A DNA stretch of 64,000 nucleotides from Molothrus aeneus (GCF_037042795.1 NC_089648.1:59004201-59068200); one strand, 5' to 3'. Positions 1 to 13,444 are shown, numbered from the stretch's first letter. Notes: generated by a model not told the origin, from the letters alone. Numbers and translations are program-made.

Positions 1-2888
1 TTCTTCTACAATACAGCCTCTACCACACCACTTCAGTTCACTTCAGCTTACACATAATGCACAGGAAGTTTGAAGTTTCAGGCAAAAATCTTTACTCATG
101 AAGAATTGACCCAAAACTCTAATGAACTACTTACAACTGACCTCTTCACGCTCCTGCTTGACCTTGAGAATTACTGCATGCATTAAACATCAGGGTATAC
201 AACTCACAAGCATAAATATGCAGGTGATCTGCATAATGCTAACAATCTGTGTGTCAGGCTGTTTCAGCTGCGCCGCACATAACCCTAGATCAACTGGTGA
301 TAGATACCAAGTCCTTAATAACATCAACTTTTCCAAAAAGTAAATGCTTTAGCATTGCTATATAATTAATCACAGAGGCTTTCATCTGATTCCTAAGGAA
401 CAAGCTCTCAAAATTATTTCAGAACTACTTAGCATTTTAAATTATCATCTTTTCTGCACACAGGCATTTATGCGTTGCACCTCATCACAAAAAACAAGAT
501 AAGCATGGTTAAATACATTTCAAGGTTGCCAAGATAAAAGAGCCAAGGGAATGCTACCTCATGTGGAAAATTGTACAAATTTTAAAATCTCTTGGTTAAT
601 TCAGGAAAAAAGTGGTGGTACAATGTTAGAATTTTTCTGGAAACCTGGACCCTCAAGTCTGTAGGCTCCAGAGGAGAACAAATCTCATTATTTTCCACAG
701 AAATACTCAGGAACAAAACTAGAGCATCATCACAGAGGACATATCAATAACTATTGAATAAGATACTTACTGGTAAATATATTTGCTATGAAACAGCAAA
801 CATCTGTCTTATGTTCAACAAAATCTCCTTGGCTGTATTTTTATACCCTAGAACTATCAGTTAATGTGCAAATAATTGGATTGCTTAGACTACAGTAAAA
901 AAAGAAGCACAATGAAATGCCATGAGTTTGTTTCTTTTCTTAATATTTAGGATGAGTAAGTATAACGACTTTTAAATAGCATGGAAAAGGTAGCTATAAA
1001 AGCAAAGGCTACACAAAGTAAATAGACATATAGCTCTTACTCATCCCTTCCATCTAAAACATTAGAGTTTTTATTGCCAATGTTTATTTAGAGAGATCAT
1101 AAATGAAAAACTTTTCAGACAAATTTACTTTCTTTTTTTTCTCATTTTAAGTTTCAACTTTGGGCTGAAAGCTATTTATGTCCACCTGATTCTAAGTAAT
1201 TGAGATAGCACTTGATAAGGAATTGGAATTTACTGTCTCCCAGATTAGATGCAATGATAAATCACACAAAGCTCAAAACTACTAGAATGTGAAGTTAAAT
1301 GGGTTTCAGATAAGCAGCCAGGAAGCTTTTTAGGCAAATCTAGTTTAGTTCACATTTGCAGTGGACTAACACTAGGAATGCAGAAGGTTACAATAGTGTT
1401 AAGGACTGACTTGACTGTTTAAGGAGTTATCCTACTTGTTGAGTGAAATAAAGGGAAAGTAGAAAAGGGAAGGTAGAAAAACTGGGAGAAAAAAAAAAAA
1501 CCCAAACCAAAAACCAAAAGGAAAATAGCCCAGACAGAAAAAGACAATGGGAATAGGGTGAGAACAGTGTGAAAGACAGTGCTGTGGCATACTGTGTCAT
1601 GGCAACCCCTTCCCAGTTCATACTGAAACAAGTTTTGTCACTGGAACAATCCTAGCTACGTCCCTTCCTGGGGATAAATCCCATCCTAGCATCAGGAGCT
1701 CTTCTGCTCCTAACAGCACAAACAATGCTTCTGCTGCAGACAGGGAAGAACTTGCAGCAGAAGATGCCTTTTGCATATCAAAATGTAGTAATACAGTGAG
1801 TTTTGCTAGCCAGGTATCTTTGATAGGGATTAGTCAGAACCTTAACACATGGTGATATGCCAGCAAAACCTTGTAGCATAATTTGAGTCAACAGGACATA
1901 ATGATCTCATCAAAAACTTGAAAAGACTGCAGAGCTCACTCTTGGATCAAGGTAGTTTGGAAAGATACTTTAAAAGATGTATAGATAAATAACCAAAGAG
2001 CAGTTCTCTAACCATATCTGAGAGCAGAAAGAACAAAGAGATATGACATTTGAGAATTCTACGACTGTGTAATGGAAAAATGACAACTTTTGGTAGCTCT
2101 AATTTGTGAAAAGGTAACAGGATGATATTTATGGAGCTTCATTCTCAACTTAACATACCATATTACTCGTGCATCCCTTACTGAAACAGTCTGGATTCAC
2201 CCCACACTAAGTATTTTAAAAATAATAAAATTTCAACTTGAGAAATGTTTTCCATTTACTCGGTCATTGCCTCTCTGTCCCTTTCATTCCATTCTCTGGT
2301 GCTAATATCAACTACTGTCTAGGATGGGATGTCCATATTTCTGAATTTTACTTCAGAAGGTGTCCAACAAAGCATCTTTAGAAACACTAAATAGAAGCAG
2401 CAAGTTGTCATTCGGGAATACGTCAATCGGAATTCCTCTCCTAGCACTGCTCCAAGCCAACAAGCAAATCCTTACCCTTACTAACCAAGCAGAACAAGAA
2501 CACCCAAGCCATAATAAAATCAGTGGCCTCATATTTCAAAAGGTTCAAAAGTTATTGCTTTATACATATCTGTCTGTAATATTTTGCAAACTGGACAGCA
2601 AGCTGAGGAATCCTCAAAGGAACAAAATAGAGAGTAACTGAATCTACCAATTGTGACAAAAAGTAATGTACAGCAAATCTTAGCACACCCTGGTGAAATG
2701 AAGTTACAGATTGCTAATGTTTATTTCAGCATGCTCACCATGGCAACTGAAATAACTGCATATTTTGGTTTACAAGATTTCCTATTTTTTTTCCAGCTTG
2801 GATCTGTTTTCTTATGAGCAACAATTTAAAAGAACCATCTGCACACATCCCTCAATTGAAAGAATAAAATCAGTTTCACAGAACATAC
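1..2888 (-). other. L3MBTL3: Partial intron after the C2HC-finger exon
   Basis: AT-rich, non-coding sequence downstream of the last visible exon. I searched the minus strand for the expected continuation (last cysteine of the C2HC finger and following linker) and did not find it, so the next exon should lie left of the window. An A-rich tract is listed separately. The small open frames here have no recognisable protein. Confidence 0.8.
1489..1524. repeat. A-rich low-complexity tract
   Basis: A run of 12 A is followed by CCCAAACC and AAACC-type units. The same composition recurs at 11870, 45431 and 49406. Confidence 0.8.
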
Positions 2889-2991
2889 CTATGATGGCCG
2901 ATATGTCTTGCTCTTTTAATGTGTCCAACTCCCTTACATCCTGCTGTGGGACACCCTCCATGCTCTAAAGCTTCCACCAGTTCCAAGGGAC
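2889..2991 (-). CDS. L3MBTL3: L3MBTL3 coding exon 15: C2HC zinc finger
   Basis: This exon encodes residues 523-555 plus the second and third bases of codon 522 and two bases of codon 556. The visible translation runs through LVEALEHGGCPTAGCKGVG and then HIKRARHIGHH, the C2HC (zf-C2HC/MYT1-like) finger that follows the third MBT repeat in L3MBTL proteins. Zinc ligands seen are Cys535, Cys540, His545 and His551; the final cysteine is in the next exon, outside the window. The acceptor is CATGCAG before GTCCCTT, and the donor is CATAG followed by GTATGT. The incoming split codon is A|GT (Ser), matching coding exon 14. The finger is thought to mediate protein contacts or oligomerisation rather than methyl-lysine reading. 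Confidence 0.97.
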
Positions 2992-5900
2992 CTGCATGCC
3001 AGGTGAAATTACAAATGAGACTTAAGAAAATTATCTAATATTTAAAAGCTATATAAATATGCACAAATACCAGTGCATTGTAGCAAGCATGAGGAAATAA
3101 GTAAACAGAAATACTTTAATAATACATTCTGTAAAAGCATGATGGAGATTTAAACAACCTAATCCACTGGAGAAATAATTTTATTCCATGTGAGTAAATC
3201 TCTACAACAGAACTACATTTATATAAAGAACACAAATCTTGGAGGAATTGCATGACATTGAATTTCTCTTCTATCTACATTGGAACCTGGATGTTTTTCA
3301 AGAGCACAGAAAAAGTAAGCTACCCTATCCCTGTTGCTGAAGACAGGGACATGTTTGCAATGTGTACTGTTCTTACACATTTTGAAACTGAAGTTTTCCA
3401 GTAAAAAAGATGTAAAAACGAAGGCTGAAAATACTACTAAAAAGAACAAGCCATCAGATTTTTTTTTACTTTTCCCCTTCTCTGAATTTATGTGTCTACC
3501 TGATTTTCATCAACCTGTACAATGATGCCTGCAGAGACATCAAAGGATGTCAAAAGGAGCTTTGAGGCCCAAGCAAACATAGTACATAACGCACGGTTTC
3601 ACAGCAAGTGAGAGACAGCCGTGCTCCAGTACATGACACTGGCAGCACCTGCTGAGCCTCTGCAGGAATGCACTGGCCCCCTCTAGCACCAGTTCCTCTT
3701 GAACAGCACATGAACTTGTATCTCCCCCTACAGATAACAATACAGACACGAAAAGGTCCATTTAAATATTTTTCCAGATGAAAGATTCTTCTTCACAGAT
3801 GGATTATGAAGGACAGAGAATTATTATGTATAATTAGAGTAGTCTAAAAGCCTTTTTTACCAAATGTTCCAGCTATGCAAAAATTACAGAACTATCACTA
3901 CACTGAAGTCCAAAGACTTGTATAGCCTTTAATGACTGTAATTGGTGAGAGAACAGGGAATTTTACCTTCTCTACCTTTATACAGAAATCATGCTTATAA
4001 TGTAGCAAGTGGACTCAGAGGAGGAGTTATCTGAATAGAGATGTTTCTGTAAAGAGGAGTCTTGCTTCACTGATGTTCTGATTTTGAAAAAATTAACTCC
4101 CTATAACTATTCTCTCTTCACTTAAAAAATTTGAACTCTCTAAAAATGTAATTTAAAAGAGCTACAACTGATTGTCCATGTTTACAGGAGAAGCTGCTGT
4201 TCACATCACTGTGAAACAATGTTAAAATCATCACCAATACTTGGCTCTTAATTCCCTAACTGATATCAGAAAGGTCATAATCCTTCATGATGACTTCATT
4301 ACATCTGAAAACAATATGAATACATGAATACTGGGAACTGCTCTAGACTAATATTGCTAACATTGCACAGCACTCCCACAAAGCTTCTAATGTGAAAGGC
4401 AGGGATCTAGATGTCCTCATTGAAAGTCCTATCATACAGACTGAGGCATAAACTGTCTTGCAAAATATTTTCTTCCCTCCTTATGAAACTCTTGCAGAAG
4501 TCTGGAAATGCCTTTTAACTTACATGGAAGTAATATTAACATTTTTAAAATATTCTACATAGTAATAAAACAAAGTCATATTGTTGGATTAATATTTTAT
4601 TCAGTAATCATTCTATTTTATAAGTATTTGAGTAGATTATTACTTTTTTCCTATTTAATGGATGGTCAACTTCCTCTCCTGTCATATCATCCATTTTAAT
4701 TTTTGTAGCTTAACAGAAATTTACTTCTACCAGTTACATCCTAAAAGGGATGAGCAGTGCCTCCTAAGCCACCACCTAGAGGAGATGACATGCTGGGCAC
4801 TTGTACCTCGTTTCTTTTAATGTCTCAAAAAAACCTAATTTATATATTTTATACTCCCACCTAGGTTAAGTTTTTTATTTATATATCAATCTTACATAAT
4901 AGAAACGTTGTAACCTTATTCAGCTCTTCTGCCTTATGATACAATTTTTATATATGTGGCCACAGCCTACTTTTCCCACTGGGCTGCTCATCCAGCACAC
5001 AGGACAGCATATCTCAGATTAAGAAGCAGATATGCAGCATTCTGCCTTCTCCTCATTATTCACTTTGTGCTTTGGCACTTATGGCACTCTATTCAGATTC
5101 TGAAGGCAGAATGATTAACTTCCTAACAGGCAATCATCACTGTACTGCTGGAGTGCTCAGAAAACTAATGAATATACTCTGATCACACCCTGGATAGGAG
5201 TAATTTCTTCTTGGCATTCATTGACTTGAGGTATTGTGATTTTCAGGTAACACATTCACACTTATCTCAGTTATTTTACATAATGTGACTTATCTCAGTC
5301 ATTTTACATTAATTTTTTTTCTGAGTACTTTGGCATTGCTCAGCATTTTTTATTTTCCAAGCACAGCTGTTTCTGACCTTCTAACAGCTGTGAATACTCA
5401 GCACTTGTGCAAACCACACCTCAGAGTCACTACATAAACCAATCTCAGAGAAGAGCACTCACTTAAAAACTCATCTGTTCAAAGTTTGGCTAAAGTGATT
5501 TCACTGCCATTATCCAGAAACACGGTGGACTAGGCAGGGATATATCCACCAAAAGGTTTCTTATCCCTGAAACCTCTCCCACTTCTTCAACAAGTAAAGC
5601 AAAATCCCCAGAGAGGACAAGCTGGTAAATCCAGTGTTATTACTGGTACCGTGCTTCTGTTAGATTTATTTTCAAAGTGGGCACCATTAATCCCTCTTTG
5701 CTCAGCTGAAGAAGAAAAGGAAGTTTGTTGTTTCTGAGGATTTGCCACAGCGTTTGAAAGCAGTGCCTTCTCAGTGCACTCTGGGCTCCTTTGAGCCAAA
5801 AAGCATAGTAACCATCAAGAGAGATGTGAACAAAGGATCTTAAGAGTGATACCCTGCACCCCTACTGAGTGCCACAGCAGTTTCAGTGCTGGCTTTGAGA

Positions 5901-6164
5901 GGGCCAGGATTTTACACAACAGATCTTTTACATCACTTCTGGTTTTGACTGTGGTTCTTGTATTTCCATTGCAGTAAGGGCCAATAAAACCATCTACTAA
6001 AAAGTGATTAATTACTGACTGTTGATTTTGCACTAAATGTCACATTTGCAATTATTTTGCATATCCTAGTGGCTTCTCTTCTTTGAATGGCACTGGCAGG
6101 GGCAAAAGATAGCACAGCACACATGCCTTTTACCATCATTACATTAGAGTGTGGTTTCCCTTAC
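2992..6164 (-). other. L3MBTL3: Intron between coding exons 14 and 15
   Basis: A 3.2 kb intron in phase 1, with GTAAGG at its start and TGCAG at its end on the minus strand. It is AT-rich with no recognised gene. It holds a short tandem duplication at 5260-5310. Confidence 0.9.
5260..5310. repeat. Two-copy tandem repeat, 28-bp period
   Basis: CTTATCTCAG-TATTTTACA occurs at 5261 and again at 5289 with one difference (TTATT against TCATT). It is a simple local duplication in an intron. Confidence 0.8.
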
Positions 6165-6279
6165 TAAGTGGGGGCTGAAGAGGGTGTCCAGTTTTCATAC
6201 ACCAGCCTGCAGGATGGATATCAGGGCTGTCAACATCAGTCCAATAATCATAAATACTATCCCAGCCATCAAAATGAAC
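6165..6279 (-). CDS. L3MBTL3: L3MBTL3 coding exon 14: second half of MBT repeat 3
   Basis: Residues 484-521 plus one base of codon 522. It carries the beta-core of MBT3, beginning VHFDGWDSIYDYW and ending with IHPAGWCMKTGHPLQPPL. The aromatic positions equivalent to the methyl-lysine cage are present (Phe486, Trp489, Tyr493). The segment between Trp489 and Tyr493 reads DSI here and NNC in my memory of the human protein, which is modest divergence. The acceptor is TTTTAG before GTTCAT and the donor is CTTA followed by GTAAGG. It joins coding exon 13 in phase 0 and coding exon 15 in phase 1. Confidence 0.97.
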
Positions 6280-7492
6280 CTAAAATACAAAAAGGAGTAC
6301 AGTGCATTTTAGATCAGGAAAATTCTCCATAAAATCAGTTTACCTGAGTAATCTCTAGAAATGACACGTCCAGTAGAGAAGTCACTTTCAGAGAACTATT
6401 TAAGTTACACAGAAAATACATGTACATTACATTCTGGACTCAGGCATACTCTCACTAAAGTAAACAATAAACAACCATATGTCATATCTCTCACACACCC
6501 ATGTGTGGATGCATGTACACACAGACACACACAGAGCTCTTTCAACAGATGCTGCAGAGTCAAATTACTCCCTTAGAAGTTACAAATCCTGTCATTTAAT
6601 ACATTAGACTGGAGATTGTTATTATTATTTTTGGATAGGGTTTTTTTCCATTTCCTTTTTTTTTTAATTTTGCATGTCCAACTTGAAGTAGGAAATGTGT
6701 AGGTGTGAAGATACTAGTTCTGATGACTTCCTAACAGCAGTTAATTCAGATGATTCAAAATGAAATGTCAGCTGCATCTCCTACTTGAAATAACAGGTAT
6801 GCCTAGTAAATCTGTACAAACTGCAAACATCCTTCAGTTCTAATTGGATATCTGGTATATGTTAGCCCTGCTAACACTTAAGGCCTTCAGCATGGAAACT
6901 GGTTTCATACAATGAAAGAGAATTAATTGAAGTGCATAGCTTCTGTAAAAGACATTAAAAATACTTTAACTTAGTTTAATCCAATCCAAAGCCCATAATT
7001 AACAGAAACTTCAGAATTGCAGAAATCACTGACAAAGGACAAAAGATCAGGGCTCTTTCATATCTCCCATATATCTCTCACTTCCCCTTGGAAACTTATA
7101 GAAACAGATTCAATTAACATAGACCAAATATTTTATGGTCCCTAATACAAATATCAAAGCAGCCCTTTGACACTTTTCACACAGTAATCACATTTCTTGA
7201 TAGAATAGACAATTGTCTTCTACCAACTATTCCCAAAGCAATTTTCCAGTATATTCAATTCTGCTCTCTAGCTACCCACCTCAGCACAAGTATCTAAGAA
7301 GAAAATAACAAAACCTATTCCAAAGGAATTTTGCATAGATCAATTAGTGAAAAGCAAGAGCAAAAGCTTAGGAGGACAGAGCAATACCACTTATTTCTTT
7401 CCATGATTAATTTTACAACCTCAGGATTTTGGTTTTATGATGTCCTCATCATTTACTTAAGTAGGATAGTACAATAAGACAGAGGAACTTAC
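6280..7492 (-). other. L3MBTL3: Intron between coding exons 13 and 14
   Basis: A 1.2 kb phase-0 intron that splits the MBT3 core between RIK and VHFD. The donor is AAA followed by GTAAGT, a near-perfect consensus. No gene or mobile element was recognised inside it. Confidence 0.92.
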
Positions 7493-7603
7493 TTTTATTC
7501 TGTAGTCATCAGTATCTACAATGGTTGCTACTCTGATAAATACTGGATTTCTCTTGTCAACCACTTCAAGTTTCATATTTTTCTGAAAGCCATGAGAAGG
7601 TTT
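7493..7603 (-). CDS. L3MBTL3: L3MBTL3 coding exon 13: first half of MBT repeat 3 core
   Basis: Thirty-seven codons, residues 447-483, starting KPSHGFQKNMKLEVVDKRNP and ending DTDDYRIK. Asp462 and Asn465 sit at the positions of the pocket aspartate and asparagine of MBT2. The exon is phase 0 at both ends. The acceptor is TTTCTAG before AAACC and the donor is AAAA followed by GTAAGT. It matches remembered human L3MBTL3 nearly residue for residue. Confidence 0.97.
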
Positions 7604-9710
7604 CTAGAAATGAAGAACAATACTGTATGAAACAACAAAACTTCAAAATCTGATGCAGCTATAAAATATATATAATCCATCAAAAACTTTCTGCCTTTAT
7701 TTTTTCAAGTCTGCTCTCCCTCTACTAGAAATTCAAGCATAAAAACATAATTCAAACTAGACTTATCAATATAGTGAAACACTTGGGGATTCCAGGTTCT
7801 CCTGGAGCGGACTGGATTCAAGCCATCCAAGGATGTAAATGGATATCCTTGGTTTGAATCAGTTTTTTTTTCCCTAAATTCTCTAGAAAAGTTTTCCTGG
7901 AGGTTTTAGCCAACAGTTTCATTACAATATTTAATAAGGCATTACATACCAGCTGCCTGAAATGTCTATGAAATTGTCTACAGGAAATATTTGTGTTTTC
8001 TGATATGTATTTTTGTTTCATGAATCAAACCCTTTTCCAGTCTCTTCCTGAAAACATAACTAATTCACAGCATAACAGTAAAAAAACAGGACCAAATGCC
8101 TGGGTTTGTAATACTATTTTGATAAAATTAGTTTCTTTGGTAGGAGTATCAGATTTTGTATTTGTCATCTGTAGTTATGAAAACTAAAGCAAAATTATTT
8201 CCATTTTAAAGGAACATATTCACAAGACTAGTTACCAGGTTTATTCTCATTTTTATGAAAACAATGTATCGGTCACTCTAGGACTTTGTAGAGTACTGGT
8301 GTTTTTCCTTCAGCTGCAGCTTAAGAACTCAATTTTCCCCCATAATACAACACAAAACACTGTTACTGTCTCAGATATAAACAAATAACTTCCTAATCCT
8401 TGCTAGGGGTATTTGGCTGAGAATGTAAGATTGAGAAATACTACCAAGACAGACACACCTTGGGGCGATAAACTGCAGGTCATGAATAACCTCTGCTAAT
8501 CTACTGACCCCAGGAACTGCTATAAACACCACATTTTGCCTTTTGTTAATCCAGCTCTTAGCAAAGTTGAGAATTAGTGTCCCTAATATGAGAAGCTGAG
8601 GCAAACATGCTTCGGGGTGCTGTGAGACAAGTAGAGCTACTGGCCATGCAATGCTGGCTCCCAACAGCAATCCAAGATGAACAGAGGGATGGAGCCCCTC
8701 TCCTGTGAGGAAAGCCTGAGAGAATTGGGTTTGTTCAGCCTGGAAAAGGGATGGATTAGGGCTGATCTCATTGTAGCCTTCCTGTAGTAGAAAGACAGAG
8801 AGGGGCCTTTTTACAAGGGCATGTAGTGACAGGACACGGGGAAATGATTTCAAACTACAAAAGAGTAGGTTTGGATTAGATACTAGGAAATAATATTTTA
8901 CTGTGAGGATGATGGGGCACTTGAAACAGGTTGCCCAGAAATGTGGATGTCCAACCCCTTGAAGTGCTCCAGGCCAGGCTAAATGGAGCTCTGAGCAACC
9001 TGGTCTAGTGAAAGGTGTCCCTGTCCATGGCAGGGGGATTGGAACCAGATGATGTTTATGGTCCCTTCCAGCACAAGCCATTGTGTGATTCCTTTCTGCA
9101 GTACTGACCATCACTGAAATCTTAAGAACTCAAAAAGGTGGATCACTGAAAGAAACTAGCAAGAACAAAGATAAAAGAAAAGGATGTTGCCCACAAACAC
9201 CATAGCTAAGCTGGGGAGCTGCCTGTGGGTGCTGCCCACATGTCCTAGCTGCACGTTTGCAGAAGAAAAATTCTGTTAAAGGGCACTGAAAACAAGCCCA
9301 AGACAATGGACTAGATGGACAAGCAGACTAACCTCTTACATTCATTTTTACACTGTATCTATGGCACCATCTAAAATGTACAGAAATACAAATCTTCAAA
9401 ATACGTTATCATGACTCAGTAGCTATCTCATTATTTGTAATAAGTAGGCAGTAATTTTCCATAGCAAATTACACTCATTAGTAATACATTTGTAGCATTT
9501 AATCCCATTTGTAATAATTAAAATAATGCATTAATAGTTATTTATAATAATCTGATTTTTAACAGTGAACTGCAAACTTGCATAAAAATAAAACACCTCT
9601 TTGCAACTAATTAATTGGATCTATTTGGAAACATAAGAACTCCATATATGTATTAAACAAATTAATTATGTGAACTTAAAAGAATGAAAGAAATTTAAGC
9701 ATTTTCTCAC
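7604..9710 (-). other. L3MBTL3: Intron between coding exons 12 and 13, with CR1
   Basis: A 2.1 kb phase-0 intron. A CR1 LINE 3' fragment, inserted antisense to the gene, takes up about 420 bp (listed separately). The remainder is AT-rich; 9420-9560 is especially so, with degenerate TAAT-type words. Nothing else was recognised. Confidence 0.9.
8677..9095 (+). mobile_element. CR1 LINE 3' fragment
   Basis: The plus strand carries the conserved CR1 3' end in order: CCTCTCCTGTGAGGAAAGCC, TTGTTCAGCCTGG, TTTTTACAAGGGCATGTAGTGACAGGAC, TTTACTGTGAGG, CAGGTTGCCCAGA, GAGCAACCTGGTCTAGTG, GTGTCCCTGTCCATGGCAGG and GGTCCCTTCCAGCACAAGCCATTGTGTGATTC. The last part is a degenerate form of the ATTCTRTGATTCT terminus. 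The copy is 5' truncated, as most CR1 copies are, and lies opposite to L3MBTL3 transcription. The open frame seen antisense to it (8371-9114) is incidental. Confidence 0.95.
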
Positions 9711-9796
9711 CACTTTAAAAGCCCTTGCAGGTGCAGGTAAGGAACTGGTTTCTTCCAAATACTTCTCCCAAGAAAAATGCTTAGCATGTGGATAAT
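9711..9796 (-). CDS. L3MBTL3: L3MBTL3 coding exon 12: arm of MBT repeat 3
   Basis: Twenty-eight codons, residues 419-446, plus two bases completing codon 418 (G|AT, Asp). The translation is YPHAKHFSWEKYLEETSSLP followed by APARAFKV. FSWEKYLEE is the conserved N-terminal arm that packs against the preceding repeat. The acceptor is TGCCAG before ATTATCC. The donor is AAAGTG followed by GTGAGA. A cut 3 bases earlier (AAA then GTGGTG) would delete Val446, but the chosen site matches human. It enters in phase 1 and leaves in phase 0, like the arm exons of repeats 1 and 2. Confidence 0.96.
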
Positions 9797-11229
9797 CTGG
9801 CACAGAAGAAACATGAGCAAAATTAAACACAGCAGTGCAAAAAAATGAAGTTAATGTCTAATTTACAGAGTGCCTAGCACTTTTATAATACTGTTTTGAT
9901 TTATACACTGGACTTATAAAATCATTGCAAGAAAGGCTCTTCTAAATTGTCTCTGACAAATTCACCATACAGGTTAAAAGAGTCAACAATCCTCTCATAC
10001 ACACTACTGAGTACCTATTGTACATGATTGCTCTGGATATGAGAATATTCTGTGATTCCCTTCGCAATATAAATAATGTGGAATGGCAAAATCTGTCCAC
10101 TTAACTGAGGAAATTAATTCAAGTAATGAACAGGTGAACAATCATTCACTGGTGAACAATCTAATCAGTGATAGCTTTGTACCACAGTTGAGCACACCTG
10201 ACTACTTGTTAGTCTTTTAGCAAACAATTTTTTACTAAGTTTCTAACAAAATACCCTGGACATTATGAATAATCTACAGACATCATCAAAGAAGATTTTG
10301 CCTTTCTTAGAAAATGTCAAATTTATAAACATTCTAGGGAAGAAACACAAAGACTGCTTGGCTGTTAAAGAAAAGGCCGTGCCTGTCCTTCAACTTTACT
10401 CTGCACCAGAACTTAAACTTGATGTTTAAATATTAGTATTCATAAGCTAGAAGAGAACAAAACGAATTCTAATTTGCTTTACAAGGGATTCACTGAATAA
10501 TAGGCTGCAATTAACCTCCTGGCAGACAGACTGCTTATGACTTTTCAAGAGTGCTGGCGATTAGAATTTTTGTCGAAGTCGGTTTTAACCAATTAAAACT
10601 TTCCATGTTCTCAAACCCCAGATGCCATTTTCTGCAACAGGGCATTTAGGTGATCCAGCCATACACAACAGTCCTGAAAAACATTTCAGGTTTCACACTA
10701 ATGAATACACTTCCTTCCTTCTTTATCATCTCTCTCATAGCATTTTCCTTCATTTCAAAGACCCCTTACAAGTTTGATTCCTTGATCACGTTAAGACAAT
10801 TTTCTCATCAATCCATTACCTTGCACACTTAGTTCACATGAAGATGTTTCTCTTATGCAATGATTTCATGCAAGTGGAATTTGCTTTATCAGCATTTTCA
10901 GAACGTGAGTCTTACAGTACTTGTCAGCCAATCAGCCAAAATGACAAACTTGTTCAGATTTCAAGGGATATCTTTTGAGTAGATGTCTCTTTATTAAATC
11001 AGTATATACTTGCATACTTAATGCCAAACATCTATTATACTTCTGCTTTCAATATATTAAGTCTTGTTAAAAAAATTTATGGCTCTGCAAATATAATTTC
11101 CTGATTACAGAAAGAAAAAAATTCAGGAGAGGTAAATTGTAAATTTTAGTTATGTAAATTTGTAAATTTTAAAGATGCTAGCTGACGATAGCCACCTTAA
11201 ATCTTTCAGACATGTAACAATATACAAAC
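9797..11229 (-). other. L3MBTL3: Intron between coding exons 11 and 12
   Basis: A 1.4 kb phase-1 intron, AT-rich, with no gene or repeat recognised. Confidence 0.9.
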
Positions 11230-11306
11230 CTGGTGGAGTGATGAGAGTTCTTTTATGTTCTTTACACCATCCAACAGGATGAATATGTGGGCTAGCTGCC
11301 TCACAC
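11230..11306 (-). CDS. L3MBTL3: L3MBTL3 coding exon 11: end of MBT repeat 2
   Basis: Residues 393-417, with one base completing Trp392 (TG|G) and one base opening codon 418. The translation is CEAASPHIHPVGWCKEHKRT followed by LITPP, the HPVGWC signature that ends each MBT repeat. The acceptor is TCCTCCAG before GTGTGAGG and the donor is CCACCAG followed by GTTTGT. It differs from remembered human by only a few residues (CEAASP for CEASSP; EHKRT for EHRRT). Confidence 0.97.
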
Positions 11307-11869
11307 CTGGAGGAAGGGGAGAAAAAAAGGGCCTGAAAAAGCAGCTCTTCAGACATCCTGTTATGCTTACAAACCAAGACCTACAAGAAAGACATAAATT
11401 CCAAACAACCCACAACACCTTCAACTTAAACTGCAAACATAACCTGAAGACACAAACACATCTAACACAGACTTGTTACCACCTATATAAGCATAAGGCT
11501 TTATTTGCAATTTTGTTGGAATATCAAGAAAATCTAAATTAGTGGTAGATCTCTTGAGAATCTGTGATGCTGTTCACAAGCAGACATTCTTGGTAGAATC
11601 ATGTTGGCTAGTTGCAAGAACACCATAATCCCATCAAAGACGGATGGAGTCTTGCAATGCCAAGACCAAAATTTGAAATCAGAAACTTAAAGATCTTGAT
11701 TAATGGTCCGACGTTGCACCTGGAGGCAGAGGAGGAAATCACATAACTTCAACACACTGCCAATAGAAAGAAAAATTCAAAAGTGGATTATGAGTGGCTT
11801 AAATGGAGCTATAAACATGTTACTGTAACCCAGCAGCACATAAGCAAAGTAAGTCTGAGAAAAACTCTG

Positions 11870-11931
11870 AAAAAAAAAACAACCAAAAACCCAAACCAAA
11901 ACCAAAAAAAACCCCAAAACCAACAAAACAA
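11870..11931. repeat. A-rich low-complexity tract (AAACC/AACCCC type)
   Basis: A 10-base A run is followed by CAACCAAAAACCCAAACC and similar words. It is C/A-only sequence over about 60 bp. Confidence 0.85.
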
Positions 11932-13444
11932 GCATTTGAGACCCCAAACTACACAAAAGAATTAGTGATCCAAGACTGCAAACTGCTCTTAAGAAACAGA
12001 TCAAACTCTTTTACTCAGAGTTAACAACTTCCCATATTTTCTGTAAAGTGCATCCTATTTTGCACTACTGCAGTTGCCTGTGGCATGCCAAAAGAGCCAC
12101 AGAAGACTAGCAGAGGCAGGGTGAGCTACATGTGCTGGCATGTGTCTCAAGCAGTGAGAGACCGCTCTCACTGTGCTCACTGGGTCAGTTACATTGTGCA
12201 CAGAGGAAATCAGAAGTGAGTGCTGCCTATCAAGTCTTACAAAAACAAACAAGAGACACACACTGTAAAGAAACTGATCTAAAAGCAGACAAGAGAAAAC
12301 CTGTTTAAGCCTTCTGTAATATTAAATTATTATATATAGAACTATATATCCTTATTACATTTTAGGAAATTATTTCATAACATAACACATTTTGACAATA
12401 AAACACAGTGTATATAATATATAATGTATATCCCAAATATTATATTAGTACTCATATTATTGGTAAAGGCAAAAAGTAAGCCTGATCTACAGGAAAAGTA
12501 AAAAACTGTCAGTCTCTGCTGTGAAATATGCACCATCCCTACGTGTGCATTGGTACTTACTGATGGTTTTTGAGTTGGCTGAACAATTGACAGTGTTTTT
12601 TTAATGAAATGCATTGTATTTATGTAGCCAGGATGACTAAGAAACATGCTGCTGACACAAAAGGCCAGCATCACTCTGCATGGCACTGCACTACACTGTG
12701 CAAACACACAGTTTGCCTCTGTTTAGTTAAAAACTCCTATATTGTAACCATGTAGATCTGCCCTTAAGGACCTCACTTCTCTTAGGATCCTGCCCCACCT
12801 AATTTCTTCTTTAGTTAAATAAACTCAGTACCACAGTGCACAACCTCTCTCCTCCACTATTTCCTGTCCCTAAAGGTGTTTCAGTAGCTGACATTAAATA
12901 TTTCCAGCTATGCCCCCCCCTCTCTTCTGGAGAGCCCCACCAGCATTTCCACCTCTCCAGTGGCCACGAGCTCAGTGTCCCACTCCCTGCAAGGACCCAG
13001 CAAAGCCAAAAATTGAAGCCTGAGTAAGGTGAAGTAGCTAAGGCCTTCATTCCCAGTTCCCCAGCGAGAGATCAAGAAAGCAACCTTAAGCAGCCAAGCA
13101 ATAGTCTAGGCTCAAACACTGTGTCTCCCTCCTGTGTTTTCCAAGCACTTCTAAATACTTAATGAGACAAGAAGACAGAGAGCAACCATGCATGAAGACA
13201 TATACTTCATATAATAATCACTGAGCAAAACACCAAACCACTCATGATCTAGTTTCTATTTAATCCCTCTCTGAAGTCAATGTCTCCATCATTAGGCTGG
13301 AGAATAACAGGTATTCTTGCCACTTTACCTCAACCTGAGTTACTGATGCAAAATACCAAACAGTGTGGGGCTGCTCTCTCTGAGTGTTATAAAATAATTG
13401 TTATCTGTATCTACCCAGAAAGTATTAGCATGCTGGAAGTTCAA

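Noticed and set aside
1..2888. Search for the next L3MBTL3 exon (end of the C2HC finger, SAM domain)
   Set aside because: No matching translation seen on the minus strand; it should lie outside the window.
8371..9114. 247-residue open frame on the minus strand
   Set aside because: It lies antisense to a clear CR1 3' fragment and shows no domain. The frame is incidental to the repeat.
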